Notes: generated by a model from the letters alone, not told the origin. 64,000 bases of DNA from Bradyrhizobium sp. WSM3983 (GCF_000473045.1 NZ_AXAY01000007.1:1-64000); one strand, 5' to 3'. Counted from the first letter of the stretch, positions 24,431-33,335 are shown. Program-made: numbers and translations.

Positions 24431-24748
24431 ATGAAGATCGACGACGCAGCAACCCGTTTGGAAGCCTTGGGCAACCGAACCCGGCTTCAGATCTATCGGG
24501 CGCTGGTTCGGGCTGGACAACCGGGCCTGCCGGTCGGTCGCTTACAGGACAAGCTGAAGATTCCTGCATCGACGCTATCGCATCACATCAAGTCTCTGGT
24601 CGCGGTCGGCCTCATTAGTCAGGTCCGCGAATCCACGACCCTGGTTTGCCACGCAAACTACGATGCGATGCGCGGCCTAGTGGACTTTCTGGTGTCCGAG
24701 TGCTGTGCGGACGAAACCGAATGCAAGGATGCGCGGACGGCGGCATGA
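24431..24748 (+). CDS. arsR: ArsR-family repressor (second, divergent)
   Basis: The 105-residue protein has DAATRLEALGNRTRLQIYRA, a recognition helix in LKIPASTLSHHIKSLVAVGL, and C-terminal Cys91-Cys92 and Cys98. This CC-x5-C arrangement parallels the As(III) site described in Acidithiobacillus ferrooxidans ArsR (Cys95, Cys96, Cys102). It is divergent from the first arsR and 48 bases upstream of arsO. The two repressors belong to different ArsR subgroups, so each operon may have its own sensor. Confidence 0.9.
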   Translation: MKIDDAATRLEALGNRTRLQIYRALVRAGQPGLPVGRLQDKLKIPASTLSHHIKSLVAVGLISQVRESTTLVCHANYDAMRGLVDFLVSECCADETECKDARTAA

Positions 24749-24765
24749 TTTTTTTGGCCACCTTA

Positions 24766-24781
24766 TTCGATGGTTCTAGAA
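24766..24781. promoter_or_regulatory. Candidate ArsR operator, copy 2
   Basis: ttcgatggttctagaa repeats the TTCGA-N3-TTCTAGAA motif found upstream of arsR2. It sits in the 48-base gap before arsO, which implies separate control of arsO and the exporters by the same repressor. Confidence 0.6.
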
Positions 24782-24796
24782 TGATCGGAAAAAGCA

Positions 24797-26164
24797 ATGG
24801 GCGATAGAACTGTTGCCATCATCGGGGCGGGGCCCGTCGGCTTGGCTGCTGCTGCGCATGTGCTCGAACGCGGGATGTCGCCGGTCGTGCTGGAAGCCGG
24901 GCCGGAAGCGGGGCATGCGATTCGCCAGTGGCAGCAAGTCCAGCTTTTCTCGCCCTGGGAATACAATGTCGATAAGGCCGCCGCGCGCCTGCTGGGGCCG
25001 ACGGGATGGAATTCACCAGACCCTCAATCCTATCCGACCGGTGGCGAACTGCTCGATCGATATCTCACGCCGCTCGCGACGAGAACGCCGTTGCGCGAGG
25101 TGATCCGCACGTCCAGCCGCGTCTCGGCCATCAGTCGTGTCGGCTTCGACAAGGCGAAGACGAGGGGACGTGAGCAAGCGCCTTTCGAAATCCGCTACCG
25201 GAATGGCAAGGGACCGGAGGTCCTGCGCGCTGATGCCGTGATCGATACGTCAGGCACATGGTTCTCCCCCAATCCGGCCGGCAGCAACGGTCTGCCGGCG
25301 ATCGGCGAGGCTGAGCGCGCTGGCCGCGTTGCCTACGGCATGCCCGACGTGAGGGGGGCCGGTCGTTCCAGATATGCCGGCAAGACTGTTGCGGTTCTGG
25401 GCGCCGGCCATTCTGCGGTCGGCACGTTGATCGATCTCGCGCGTCTTGCCGACGAGGTGCCGGGGACCCAGGCCGTCTGGCTGTTGCGTGGCGCCGATCC
25501 GGCAAAAGCTTTCGGCAGCGGCCGCAATGACAAGCTTGCCGCGCGCGGCGAGCTTGGCGCCGTCTTTGCCGCGCTCGTGACCTCCGGAAAGATCACGGTC
25601 GAGACCGAATTCGGCGTCACCCATCTTTCGGGCTCCGAAGATCGCCTAGAGGTCGCGGCCGGCTCCTGCTGCGGTGCGCGAAGCGTGATCGTGGACGAAC
25701 TGATCGTCTCGACGGGCTTCCGTCCCGACTTCTCGTTTCTGTCCGAGCTGCGTCTGCGGCTCGATCCGGCCATCGAGGCGCCGGTCGCGCTGGCGCCGCT
25801 CATCGATCCCAACGAACATAGCTGCGGCACCGTGCGCCCGCACGGTGCGCACGAGCTCGCGCATGATGAGCCGGGCTTCTACCTTGCCGGTATGAAATCG
25901 TATGGCCGCGCGCCGACCTTCCTCATGATGACGGGCTATGAGCAGGTCCGATCGATTGCCGCGGAACTCGCTGGCGACAAGGAGGCCGCGGCGAGAGTCG
26001 AGCTTGTGCTGCCGGAAACCGGCGTCTGCACGCGTGGTGGTGTCGAGTCGGCCGAGGCTGCATCAGGATGTTGCGGCGGCCCGGCGAAGGAAGAGGCGTC
26101 GGCGTGCTGTGCCGCAGACGAAACAGCCAGGAAGGCTGGCGCTGCGGGTTGCGGTTGTTCATGA
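24797..26164 (+). CDS. arsO: ArsO-like flavin monooxygenase with Cys-rich tail
   Basis: The 455-residue protein has an N-terminal FAD-binding GxGxxG (VAIIGAGPVGLAAAAH, residues 6-21). A second dinucleotide-binding site lies near the middle (VAVLGAGHSAVGTL), the class B flavin-monooxygenase layout also found in ArsO proteins of arsenic operons. The last ~47 residues hold seven cysteines (GVC, GCC, ACC, GCGC), a likely metalloid-binding tail. The oxidised substrate is not known with certainty. Its stop overlaps the following MFS start (ATGA). A shared operator motif precedes it. Confidence 0.82.
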   Translation: MGDRTVAIIGAGPVGLAAAAHVLERGMSPVVLEAGPEAGHAIRQWQQVQLFSPWEYNVDKAAARLLGPTGWNSPDPQSYPTGGELLDRYLTPLATRTPLREVIRTSSRVSAISRVGFDKAKTRGREQAPFEIRYRNGKGPEVLRADAVIDTSGTWFSPNPAGSNGLPAIGEAERAGRVAYGMPDVRGAGRSRYAGKTVAVLGAGHSAVGTLIDLARLADEVPGTQAVWLLRGADPAKAFGSGRNDKLAARGELGAVFAALVTSGKITVETEFGVTHLSGSEDRLEVAAGSCCGARSVIVDELIVSTGFRPDFSFLSELRLRLDPAIEAPVALAPLIDPNEHSCGTVRPHGAHELAHDEPGFYLAGMKSYGRAPTFLMMTGYEQVRSIAAELAGDKEAAARVELVLPETGVCTRGGVESAEAASGCCGGPAKEEASACCAADETARKAGAAGCGCS

Positions 26165-27381
26165 AACAAATTGTTCCGGGCCAGGCTGCCGGCTCACTTG
26201 CTGTCGTCATTGGCCTCGGCACCACGCAAACCGTTGCATGGGCGTCGAGCTACTACCTTCCGGCCGTCCTCGCCGCTCCAATCGCGCGGGATCTCGGTCT
26301 CGCGCCGACTTACGTGTTCGCGGCACTATCGGGTGCGCTCATCCTCTCCGGACTGCTCGGCCCACGTGTCGGTCACGCGATCGACAGATTTGGCGGGCGT
26401 AGACTGCTCGCAAGTTCCAACGCCGTCTTTGCTGCAGGGTTGCTCTTGCTGTCGGTTGCTCATGGCGTTGCAGTGCTGATCGCCGCGTGGCTGATGCTCG
26501 GGATCGGCATGGGGATGGGCCTCTATGAGGCGGCATTCGCCACGCTCACGCGCATTTACGGAACGGGCGCTCGAAAGGCGATCACCGGCATCACCCTGAT
26601 CGCCGGGTTCGCGAGCACCGTTGGCTGGCCACTCACGACCTGGCTGGATGCAGAGTACGGCTGGCGCGCGGCCTGCCAAATTTGGGCGATCATCCACATT
26701 TGCCTCGCTTTGCCGCTCAATCTTGCGTTGCCGCCTGCTATGCCGCTCGATCGAGTTTCCCAACCGGCATCCGAACCGGGCCTGTATCCCGAACGCCAGA
26801 GCGAAACGTTTGCGATGGGTTTGCTGGCCTACATGTTCGCGGCAGCAAGCTTCGTCAGTTCAGGCGTTTCGGCCATTCTGCCTTCGATGCTGGTTGCGTT
26901 TGGGGCTACACCAGCTCAAGCCTTGCTCGCCGGAACGTTGGTTGGGCCTGCTCAGGTCGGCGCGCGTCTGCTCGAAGCGGGCTTGCTCGGCCGTTTCCAT
27001 CCGCTTTTGTCGGCGAGGCTCGCGACGCTCATGAATCCGATCGGTGTTGTCGCATTGATCGCAGGAGGCTCATTCTTTGCGCCGGTTTTCGCCGTTCTCT
27101 ATGGAGCCGGCAACGGGATTATAACGATCGCGCGTGGCACGCTGCCATTGACGTTGTTTGGACCGGTGGGGTTCGGGAAACGCGTCGGCATGATTTCGCT
27201 GCCGTCTCGGCTAACGGGAGCGGCCGCGCCGCTGGTGCTGGGCCTGATGGTGGAGCATATCGGGCGCGGTGCGCTGTGGATCAGCGCGTTCGCCTCGGTC
27301 TCCGCCTTCTTCGCGCTTCTGTTCCTTCGTGTGGACCCGTCACCATCAACGTCGCTCCAGGTGGGAGGACAAAATTCGTAG
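26161..27381 (+). CDS. MFS transporter of the arsenic cluster (first)
   Basis: ATG 26161 overlaps the arsO stop by four bases; the 406-residue protein has twelve hydrophobic helices. MFS signature elements include GPRVGHAIDRFGGRRLL after helix 2, plus a second half starting near AMGLLAYMFAAASF. The tight coupling to arsO argues that it exports the product of ArsO or arsenite itself. MFS arsenic exporters known elsewhere include ArsK, ArsJ and ArsP-associated types, but I cannot place this one with confidence. Confidence 0.85.
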   Translation: MKQIVPGQAAGSLAVVIGLGTTQTVAWASSYYLPAVLAAPIARDLGLAPTYVFAALSGALILSGLLGPRVGHAIDRFGGRRLLASSNAVFAAGLLLLSVAHGVAVLIAAWLMLGIGMGMGLYEAAFATLTRIYGTGARKAITGITLIAGFASTVGWPLTTWLDAEYGWRAACQIWAIIHICLALPLNLALPPAMPLDRVSQPASEPGLYPERQSETFAMGLLAYMFAAASFVSSGVSAILPSMLVAFGATPAQALLAGTLVGPAQVGARLLEAGLLGRFHPLLSARLATLMNPIGVVALIAGGSFFAPVFAVLYGAGNGIITIARGTLPLTLFGPVGFGKRVGMISLPSRLTGAAAPLVLGLMVEHIGRGALWISAFASVSAFFALLFLRVDPSPSTSLQVGGQNS

Positions 27382-27382
27382 C

Positions 27383-28588
27383 TTGAGCGGTCGCTCTCTG
27401 ATTGCGGTGATGTGCATCGGCCAGGTCGGCAATCTGCTGCCGCATGTGACTTTGTCTGCAAACCTGGCGCAGCACCTGATGCCGGCATGGGGGCTCTCCG
27501 CCGCCGAAGGCGGCTTGATGGCGAGCGGTTATGCGTTCGGATACATGCTGGCGGTGCCGTTGTTGACGACGTTGACCGACCGCATCGATGCGCGGCTCGT
27601 GCTGCTCTGGGGCTCGATCGTCAGCGGGCTTGCGGCCGCAGCATTCGGCATCTTCGCGCAGGGTTTCTGGTCGGGTACGGCAATCTGGTCCCTTGCCGGG
27701 CTTGGATTTGCCGGCGCCTATATGCCAGGATTGAAGGCACTGACCGACCGGCTGCCCGCCGGCGATAGCTCGCGAGCGGTCACGTTGTACACGTCGAGCT
27801 TTTCGGTCGGTGTCGGCCTCTCGTTCTTGGTGGCGCAGATCATCGCTGATCGTTGGGGGTGGCGGACCGCTTTCGTTGTGACCGGCTTCGGTCCCGTCGC
27901 AATGGTCGTCGCGTGCCTTCTCATGGAGGGGCAGCGGCCCGCGCCGAAGGCGGGGCGCCTCCTCAATTTCGCGCCCGTCTTCGCTAATCGCGCGGCGCTC
28001 GGTTATATCTTCGGCTACGGCGCGCATTGCTTCGAACTCTACGGTATCCGCACCTGGCTGGTCGGCTTCTGGACCTTCGTCATCGCTCATCAGGGCGCGC
28101 CCTCATGGTTGAGCCCTGTCGTGATGAGCTTTTGCTTTGCCGTGATATCGATGCCCGCAAGTGTCCTCGGCAACGAAGCGGCGCTCAGGTTCGGTCGCCA
28201 TCGCGCGATCACGATCGTGATGATCGCGTCAGCCTGCGTTGCGCTGATCATCGGTCTCAACGCGACGGCCCCGGCGGGGGTGCTCGCGCTGCTGTTGATC
28301 ATCTATGGCCTGACTGTGCCCGCGGATTCAGGCGCGTTGACCGCAGGCATGTCAGCCGCGGCCGTGTCGGAGCATCGCGGCGCGACTCTGGCCTTGCATT
28401 CAACGATCGGCTTCGGCTTGTCGGCGCTTGGGGCCTGGGGGACAGGTGCTGCGCTCGACGCGGCCGGTGGCCCGCAGAGCGCGACCGGCTGGTTGCTGAT
28501 GTTCATCGTGCTCGCGGTCGGCATCGCGCTGGGTCCGCTCGCTCTGCTTTGGGCGCGGATGGCTCATTCGAAGCGCCAATTATCGTGA
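27383..28588 (+). CDS. MFS transporter of the arsenic cluster (second)
   Basis: The frame begins at a TTG (27383) with gggagg about 15 bases upstream and two bases after the previous stop. The next ATG at 27410 would cut into helix 1. The 401-residue product has twelve helices, LTDRIDARLVLLWGSIVSGL as the loop 2-3 motif and ADSGALTAGMSAAAV in the second half. It follows the first MFS gene without a gap, so the pair may export different arsenic species or form a heteromer. The substrate is unknown. Confidence 0.8.
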   Translation: MSGRSLIAVMCIGQVGNLLPHVTLSANLAQHLMPAWGLSAAEGGLMASGYAFGYMLAVPLLTTLTDRIDARLVLLWGSIVSGLAAAAFGIFAQGFWSGTAIWSLAGLGFAGAYMPGLKALTDRLPAGDSSRAVTLYTSSFSVGVGLSFLVAQIIADRWGWRTAFVVTGFGPVAMVVACLLMEGQRPAPKAGRLLNFAPVFANRAALGYIFGYGAHCFELYGIRTWLVGFWTFVIAHQGAPSWLSPVVMSFCFAVISMPASVLGNEAALRFGRHRAITIVMIASACVALIIGLNATAPAGVLALLLIIYGLTVPADSGALTAGMSAAAVSEHRGATLALHSTIGFGLSALGAWGTGAALDAAGGPQSATGWLLMFIVLAVGIALGPLALLWARMAHSKRQLS

Positions 28589-28600
28589 GCGCGAAGCATC

Positions 28601-28816
28601 TCACGAATGCGACAGTACGCGACTTAGAACACGTACGCTCGCGGGATCGAGGCGCGCTGGCGCTGTCGCGATCTCCGGATCTTCGGGTGGTTCGATCGCA
28701 GGCTGGATTGCAGGCGCTTTGCGAATCCAGCTGGGCCAGCTCTCCAAATCCAATCCCGAGTTAGCAGGCAAAGCGGCCTTGATGACCGCGGCGGGCGACG
28801 ACGGTTCCTTGATCAT
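28601..28816 (-). CDS. Small hypothetical protein (71 aa) behind a leader hairpin
   Basis: ATG 28816 has an ideal aggagg six bases upstream. The product begins MIKEPSSPAAVIKAALPANS, continues GLDLESWPSWIRKAPAI, EPPEDPEIATAP, and ends RVLSRVLSHS. The strong ribosome-binding site and a terminator-like hairpin immediately 5' make expression by attenuation plausible. It ends 12 bases from the convergent MFS stop. No domain was recognised; the length and Pro-rich character suggest a disordered peptide. Confidence 0.7.
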   Translation of the reverse strand: MIKEPSSPAAVIKAALPANSGLDLESWPSWIRKAPAIQPAIEPPEDPEIATAPARLDPASVRVLSRVLSHS

Positions 28817-28836
28817 GGCATTCCTCCTCAGGCATG

Positions 28837-28868
28837 AAAAAACCCGCGGCGGATTACTCCGCGCGGGT
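28837..28868 (-). terminator. Rho-independent terminator-like hairpin in a 5' leader
   Basis: On the minus strand acccgcgcgga pairs with tccgccgcgggt (one bulged base) around a 4-base loop and is followed by six T's. Only about 20 bases separate it from the ATG of the 71-residue gene, so it lies in that gene's leader. A TTGACA (complement of 28915-28920) further upstream could start a short terminated RNA that would read through only when the hairpin is prevented. Confidence 0.65.
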
Positions 28869-29063
28869 GTGACGATTTTTCGATGATGCCACTTTGCCAG
28901 TGTTTTGCCCGACGTGTCAAACGCGATCAGAACGGTCGCGTTGCTGATCGCTCGGCTGCTGATTGGGGTGCTTGAATTAAGCCCTATGATTTCAATGCCC
29001 CCGCTACTGTGCTTGGGGTTGTTTTTCGCGCTTTGGCTTTGAGGGCGTCGAAACGCCTGCGCG

Positions 29064-29648
29064 TCAGCGCCGGCCGCGCGGCGCCTCGGCCTTGGCGGGT
29101 GCTTCGGTCTGCGGCGCGCAGGTTGCGGCGGCAAGCGTTGCCTGCGCCTGTGGCATCAGGCCGGGCTCGGCGGCGAGCGCCTTCATCACGATCAGGCCGG
29201 TGGTAGCAGGGGAATCGATGATCAGGCGGTCGGCCGCGGTGACCTCTTCGTCCTCGGGCAGGGCGTCGTGCTGCGCTTCCGTCATGAGGTCGAGCTCGAT
29301 CACCTTCTTGCCGGCCGAGCGGTCGTTGATGGCGTAATAGGCGATCTCGTTGCGGGTGTAGAACGACACCGACGTGTAGGCCTGGCTCACCGGCACGGTG
29401 AGCTTGAGCGGTCCGCCCGAAAGATCGTAGCGGCAGATCGCGAGCGCAAAGGCCGGATCCATGAACGGCATCGGCGAGGTGTTGGGATCAGCAAGCGGAA
29501 GCTGCGTCACGCCGTTGAGCTTGGTCATCGGCGTCAGCCGTGAATAGGCGTCTTGCGTTGCGATCCGCGGCAAGGCCAGCACGCTGACGAGATGGACCAC
29601 GAGGCCCAGCACCACGCCGGCAATGATGGTGAACGCGAGGCGGATCAT
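29064..29648 (-). CDS. DUF1254 domain-containing membrane-anchored protein
   Basis: The 194-residue protein has an N-terminal helix (LAFTIIAGVVLGLVVHLVSV, residues 4-23) and a periplasmic part with LKLTVPVSQAYTSVSFYTRN and ADRLIIDSPATTGLIVMKAL, features of the DUF1254 family. These proteins often occur with DUF1214 proteins, as here, and sometimes in porin-like fusions; their activity is unknown. The start overlaps the DUF1214 stop by four bases. The C-terminus is Ala/Glu-rich. Confidence 0.85.
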   Translation of the reverse strand: MIRLAFTIIAGVVLGLVVHLVSVLALPRIATQDAYSRLTPMTKLNGVTQLPLADPNTSPMPFMDPAFALAICRYDLSGGPLKLTVPVSQAYTSVSFYTRNEIAYYAINDRSAGKKVIELDLMTEAQHDALPEDEEVTAADRLIIDSPATTGLIVMKALAAEPGLMPQAQATLAAATCAPQTEAPAKAEAPRGRR

Positions 29649-30223
29649 GAGCAGCCCACCGTCGCGATCGTCGGCATCGGCGCGTCGCGCTGGGTGCGCG
29701 TCGCAACCCCAACCGGCGTGTCGTAGAGGCGGAACATCAGCGCGTAGCGCTCGATACCGCCGGTCGGCAGCCAGTTGCCGGCGCGCGAGCGCGCGGCGAT
29801 GTGGATTTCGAACGAGCCGTCGGACTGGCGGATGATCTCCTGGCTGGTGAAGCCGTAGCGCTGCAGCGAGTTGGCGACGAGGTGGCCCTTGCGGTCGTAC
29901 AGCGTCAGCGTCCAGAACCGCGCCGGCGGCGTCACGCCGGAGACCACGACGTCGCAGCGGCCGTCGAGCGCCTTCTTCTTGCCGTCGGCGGTCGCGGTGA
30001 AGGCGACGCCGTCGCCGGTGCCGATCGGCAGCTCGCCGTTGCGGGCGATGGTGGCGCGCGAATAGGGATCGACGTCGGCGGTGCCGGTGCGCGGCCGCGC
30101 GGTCCAGGGGCCGATGGTCAGCGCGCCGATCTCGGTGCCGCGCGTCGTCGTCATCCAGGTCGCGCCGACGCCGACCACGGTCGCGAGCAGGAGGGCCGTC
30201 AATGTGATCAGGATCAGCCGCAC
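29645..30223 (-). CDS. DUF1214 domain-containing membrane-anchored protein
   Basis: The 192-residue protein has an N-terminal helix (LILITLTALLLATVVGVGAT) followed by a periplasmic domain with FWTLTLYDRKGHLVANSLQR, SFEIHIAARSRAGNWLPTGG and YALMFRLYDTPVGV. The NWLP and FRLY elements mark DUF1214. It lies nine bases after the penicillin-binding protein gene and overlaps the DUF1254 gene, so PBP, DUF1214 and DUF1254 appear to be one leftward transcript, hinting at an envelope role. Confidence 0.87.
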   Translation of the reverse strand: MRLILITLTALLLATVVGVGATWMTTTRGTEIGALTIGPWTARPRTGTADVDPYSRATIARNGELPIGTGDGVAFTATADGKKKALDGRCDVVVSGVTPPARFWTLTLYDRKGHLVANSLQRYGFTSQEIIRQSDGSFEIHIAARSRAGNWLPTGGIERYALMFRLYDTPVGVATRTQRDAPMPTIATVGCS

Positions 30224-30232
30224 GGGATCAGA

Positions 30233-32527
30233 TCAGTTCTTGCGCGGGGTGGATGAGTTCGCGTTCTCCTCCGCCGCATAGTTCTGCGGGAAGGCGAGCG
30301 CGCTCGTTGACGATGCGGGCTTGGCCGGCGTCGCGCTGTCGTCGGCTGCCGATTTGTTCGCGGTCCGGGCGGCGTCGTCGAGCAGCTTCTCGACGCGTAC
30401 CAGGACGTCGGCGCCGCGCTTGGTCAGCACCGGCGGCGGACCGGGCTTGGTCTCCAGCACTTTTGGCGCCGCATTGGCCTGCGCGTTGGCGATACGTTCC
30501 GGCGGCAGTTTCTGGCCCATGCCGATGCCGGGAATTTCCCGGACCTCGACGCCCTGATGCGCCACGACCATGATGTCGTGCCAGGTCTGCGCCGGCAGCG
30601 AGCCGCCGGTCATGCGGTTGGTCGGCGAATAGTCGTCATTGCCGTACCAGACCGCGCAGGTGAAATTGCCGGTGTAGCCGACGAACCAGGCGTCGCGATA
30701 AGCGTTCGTCGTGCCGGTCTTGCCCGCGGTCGGAATGCCGTCGAGCGCGGCGCGGCGCGCCGTGCCTTCGCTGACGACGTGGCTCATCATGCCGGCCATG
30801 TCGGCGGCGATGTTCGCGGGAATGGCCTGCCGCGGCTTCGGACCGTCGCGGTCCCAGCGCCAGACCAGATCGCCGGCGCCGGTGCGCACTTCGAGCACCG
30901 CATGCGGCGTCACGGCCTTGCCGCGGTTGGGGAAGGTCGCATAGGCGACGGCGTGCTCGAGCACCGTGACTTCGTCGGAGCCGATCGGCAGCGACGGCGT
31001 GTCGGGCAGCGGCGCCTTCAGGCCGAAGCGGCGGGCGACCTCGACGATCTTGGCGCGACCGATCTTGGCCGGGTTCGGCGCCTTCGGCTGTTCCTTCTGG
31101 CCGATCGCGATCGAGAGCTTGACCGGCACGACGTTGATCGAGCGCGTGATCGCCTGCGTCAGCGTCACCGCGCCGGAATAGGAATGGCCATAGTTCTGCG
31201 GACACCAATTGCCGATGCAGACCGGGCCGTCGACCACGATCGAGTTCGGCGTAAAACCGTTCAGGAGTGCCGTGGTGTAGACGTAAGGCTTGAACGACGA
31301 GCCGGGCTGGCGATAGGCGTCGGTGGCGCGGTTGAACTGGCTTGCGCCGTAATCGCGGCCGCCGACCATGGCGCGGATACCGCCGTCGAGATCGGACACC
31401 ACGGTCGCGGCCTGCGTCGCGTGATAGTCGCGGCCGAACTGGCGCAGCTGGTTCTCGATGGCGTCTTCCGCGCCCTTCTGCACCTTGGTGTCGATCGCGA
31501 GGCGCACGACGAACACGCGCTCGGTGTAGGATTTCGGGAAGGTGTCGACCAGCTTGCGCATCTCGTCGAAGGCGTAGTCGAGATAATAGTTCGGCGAGGC
31601 CTCGTCGCGGCGGTCGACGGCAAAGGCCGGGTTGCGGCGGGCGCCGAACACCTGGCCCTCGGTCATGAAGCCGGCATCGACGAGGTTGTCGAGCACGACG
31701 TTGGCGCGGGCGCGCGCGGCGGGCAGGTTGATGTGCGGCGCGTATTTGGTCGGCGCCTTGAACAGGCCGGCGAGCATCGCGGCTTCCGCCAGCGTCACGT
31801 CGCGCGCCGACTTGTTGAAGTAGAAATGCGCAGCACCATCGACGCCGAACGTGCCGCCGCCCATATAGGCGCGGTCGAGATAGAGTTTCAGGATCTCGTT
31901 CTTGGTCAGGCGCCATTCCAGCCAGACCGCGAGGAAGGCCTCGTTGATCTTGCGCTCGATGGTGCGCTCGTTGCTCAGGAACAGGTTCTTGGCGAGCTGC
32001 TGGGTGATCGAGGAGCCGCCCTGGCGCACGCCGCCGGCCTGGGCGTTGGTCACGAGCGCGCGCGCGGTGCCGGCGATGTCGATGCCGAAATGCTCATAGA
32101 AGCGGCGGTCTTCGGTCGCGAGCGTCGCCTTGATCAGCACGTCCGGAAAATCTTCCAGCGGGATCGAGTCGTTGTGCTTGATGCCGCGGCTGCCGATCGG
32201 GTTGCCGTAGCGGTCGAGGAACGTCACCGCGAGGTCGGACTTCTTCAGCCAGTCCTCGTCCGCGGTCTCGCGGAAGGCGGGGATGGCGAGGATCAGCATC
32301 AGCACCATGCCGCCGAGGCCGAGCGTTGCGGCCTCCGACAGCGGCTCGATGAACACCCAGCGCTTCCACCGCCCGACATAGAAGCGGTCCATGAAGGTCG
32401 AGTAGCGCTCGTAGAGCTCGCGGAGGCCCTTGGCCGAGGAGAACAGCGAGGAGTCGATGCGCGCGTCGAGGTCCAGAAAGAAGTTCCGGATCCGACTCTT
32501 CCAGTTGGATGGTGTGTTCTGGACCAC
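30233..32527 (-). CDS. Class A penicillin-binding protein (PBP1A family)
   Basis: The 764-residue bifunctional enzyme has a cytosolic N-terminus of ~80 residues and one membrane helix (GLGGMVLMLILAIPAF, about 70-88). The GT51 glycosyltransferase domain contains ATEDRRFYEHFGID, QGGSSITQQLAKNLFL and RTIERKINEAF. The transpeptidase domain has Ser410 in SSFK, SIN (RSINVVP) and KTGT. It polymerises and crosslinks peptidoglycan in the periplasm. The C-terminal 100 residues are Ala/Pro/Lys-rich and probably disordered. It is the first gene of a likely operon with the DUF1214 and DUF1254 genes. Confidence 0.95.
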   Translation of the reverse strand: MVQNTPSNWKSRIRNFFLDLDARIDSSLFSSAKGLRELYERYSTFMDRFYVGRWKRWVFIEPLSEAATLGLGGMVLMLILAIPAFRETADEDWLKKSDLAVTFLDRYGNPIGSRGIKHNDSIPLEDFPDVLIKATLATEDRRFYEHFGIDIAGTARALVTNAQAGGVRQGGSSITQQLAKNLFLSNERTIERKINEAFLAVWLEWRLTKNEILKLYLDRAYMGGGTFGVDGAAHFYFNKSARDVTLAEAAMLAGLFKAPTKYAPHINLPAARARANVVLDNLVDAGFMTEGQVFGARRNPAFAVDRRDEASPNYYLDYAFDEMRKLVDTFPKSYTERVFVVRLAIDTKVQKGAEDAIENQLRQFGRDYHATQAATVVSDLDGGIRAMVGGRDYGASQFNRATDAYRQPGSSFKPYVYTTALLNGFTPNSIVVDGPVCIGNWCPQNYGHSYSGAVTLTQAITRSINVVPVKLSIAIGQKEQPKAPNPAKIGRAKIVEVARRFGLKAPLPDTPSLPIGSDEVTVLEHAVAYATFPNRGKAVTPHAVLEVRTGAGDLVWRWDRDGPKPRQAIPANIAADMAGMMSHVVSEGTARRAALDGIPTAGKTGTTNAYRDAWFVGYTGNFTCAVWYGNDDYSPTNRMTGGSLPAQTWHDIMVVAHQGVEVREIPGIGMGQKLPPERIANAQANAAPKVLETKPGPPPVLTKRGADVLVRVEKLLDDAARTANKSAADDSATPAKPASSTSALAFPQNYAAEENANSSTPRKN

Positions 32528-32780
32528 CTAGAACCCTTGAGGCTCGCTTCGAAAGCGTTCAAGCACCCGGCCGGGGCGGCATCGAGACGTCTTGCGGGAT
32601 TGTTGCGGCAAACCCAAGGCGCCCGTTTCGCGTCCGTGGGGACTTGCTGTTCTTCTAGCCGAGCGGGGCTTATAAACCAATGGTCAGGCTCGCAATTTTG
32701 AACAACAGGCCTAATTGAACCCCGGTTCATTACGGGCCTTGCGGGGGCGTTGCTTGCAGGCCCAGGGCCGCACGCCCTAG

Positions 32781-33335
32781 ATGGCGCTGGCCGCAGCTCT
32801 TTGGAATCGTATCAGGCGCATGACCGCAGCACGCAAACGACCTTCAGACCAGGATGGATTCTTCTGGAAAACCAAGAAGATGGAGGACATGTCGACGGCC
32901 GAATGGGAGAGCCTGTGCGACGGCTGCGGCCGTTGCTGCCTGAGCAAGCTCGAAGACGAGGATACCGGCAAGATCTATTACACCGATGTCAGCTGCAAGA
33001 TGCTCGATTCCTGCACCAGCGGCTGCAAGGACTACGCGAATCGCTTCGACTTCGTTCCGGACTGCGTCGTCATGACTCCCGAAAAGGTCCGCACCCTGCC
33101 TTGGCTGCCGCCGAGCTGTGGCTACAGGCTCGTTGCCCAGGGCCGCGATCTCTATTGGTGGCACCCGCTGATCTCAGGCGATCCCAATACGGTGCACGAG
33201 GCCGGCGTCTCCGTGCGCGGCCGGGTCGCGGGCACCGAGGACGAGGTCCCGGACGACAAGCTCGAGAACTACCTCGTGCAATGGCCGGCGCAGGTGCCGA
33301 AGCGGGCACGCCTGAAGCGACGTCCCAAGGACTGA
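32781..33335 (+). CDS. YcgN-family cysteine cluster protein
   Basis: The 184-residue protein contains [20 protein letters not shown] then [15 protein letters not shown], and two further cysteine groups ([29 protein letters not shown]). This is the UPF0260/YcgN family, a putative metal or Fe-S cluster protein of unknown function. E. coli YcgN is about 150 residues, so the true start may be the in-frame ATG at 32820. The gene is monocistronic between two oppositely or separately transcribed units. Confidence 0.9.
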   Translation: MALAAALWNRIRRMTAARKRPSDQDGFFWKTKKMEDMSTAEWESLCDGCGRCCLSKLEDEDTGKIYYTDVSCKMLDSCTSGCKDYANRFDFVPDCVVMTPEKVRTLPWLPPSCGYRLVAQGRDLYWWHPLISGDPNTVHEAGVSVRGRVAGTEDEVPDDKLENYLVQWPAQVPKRARLKRRPKD

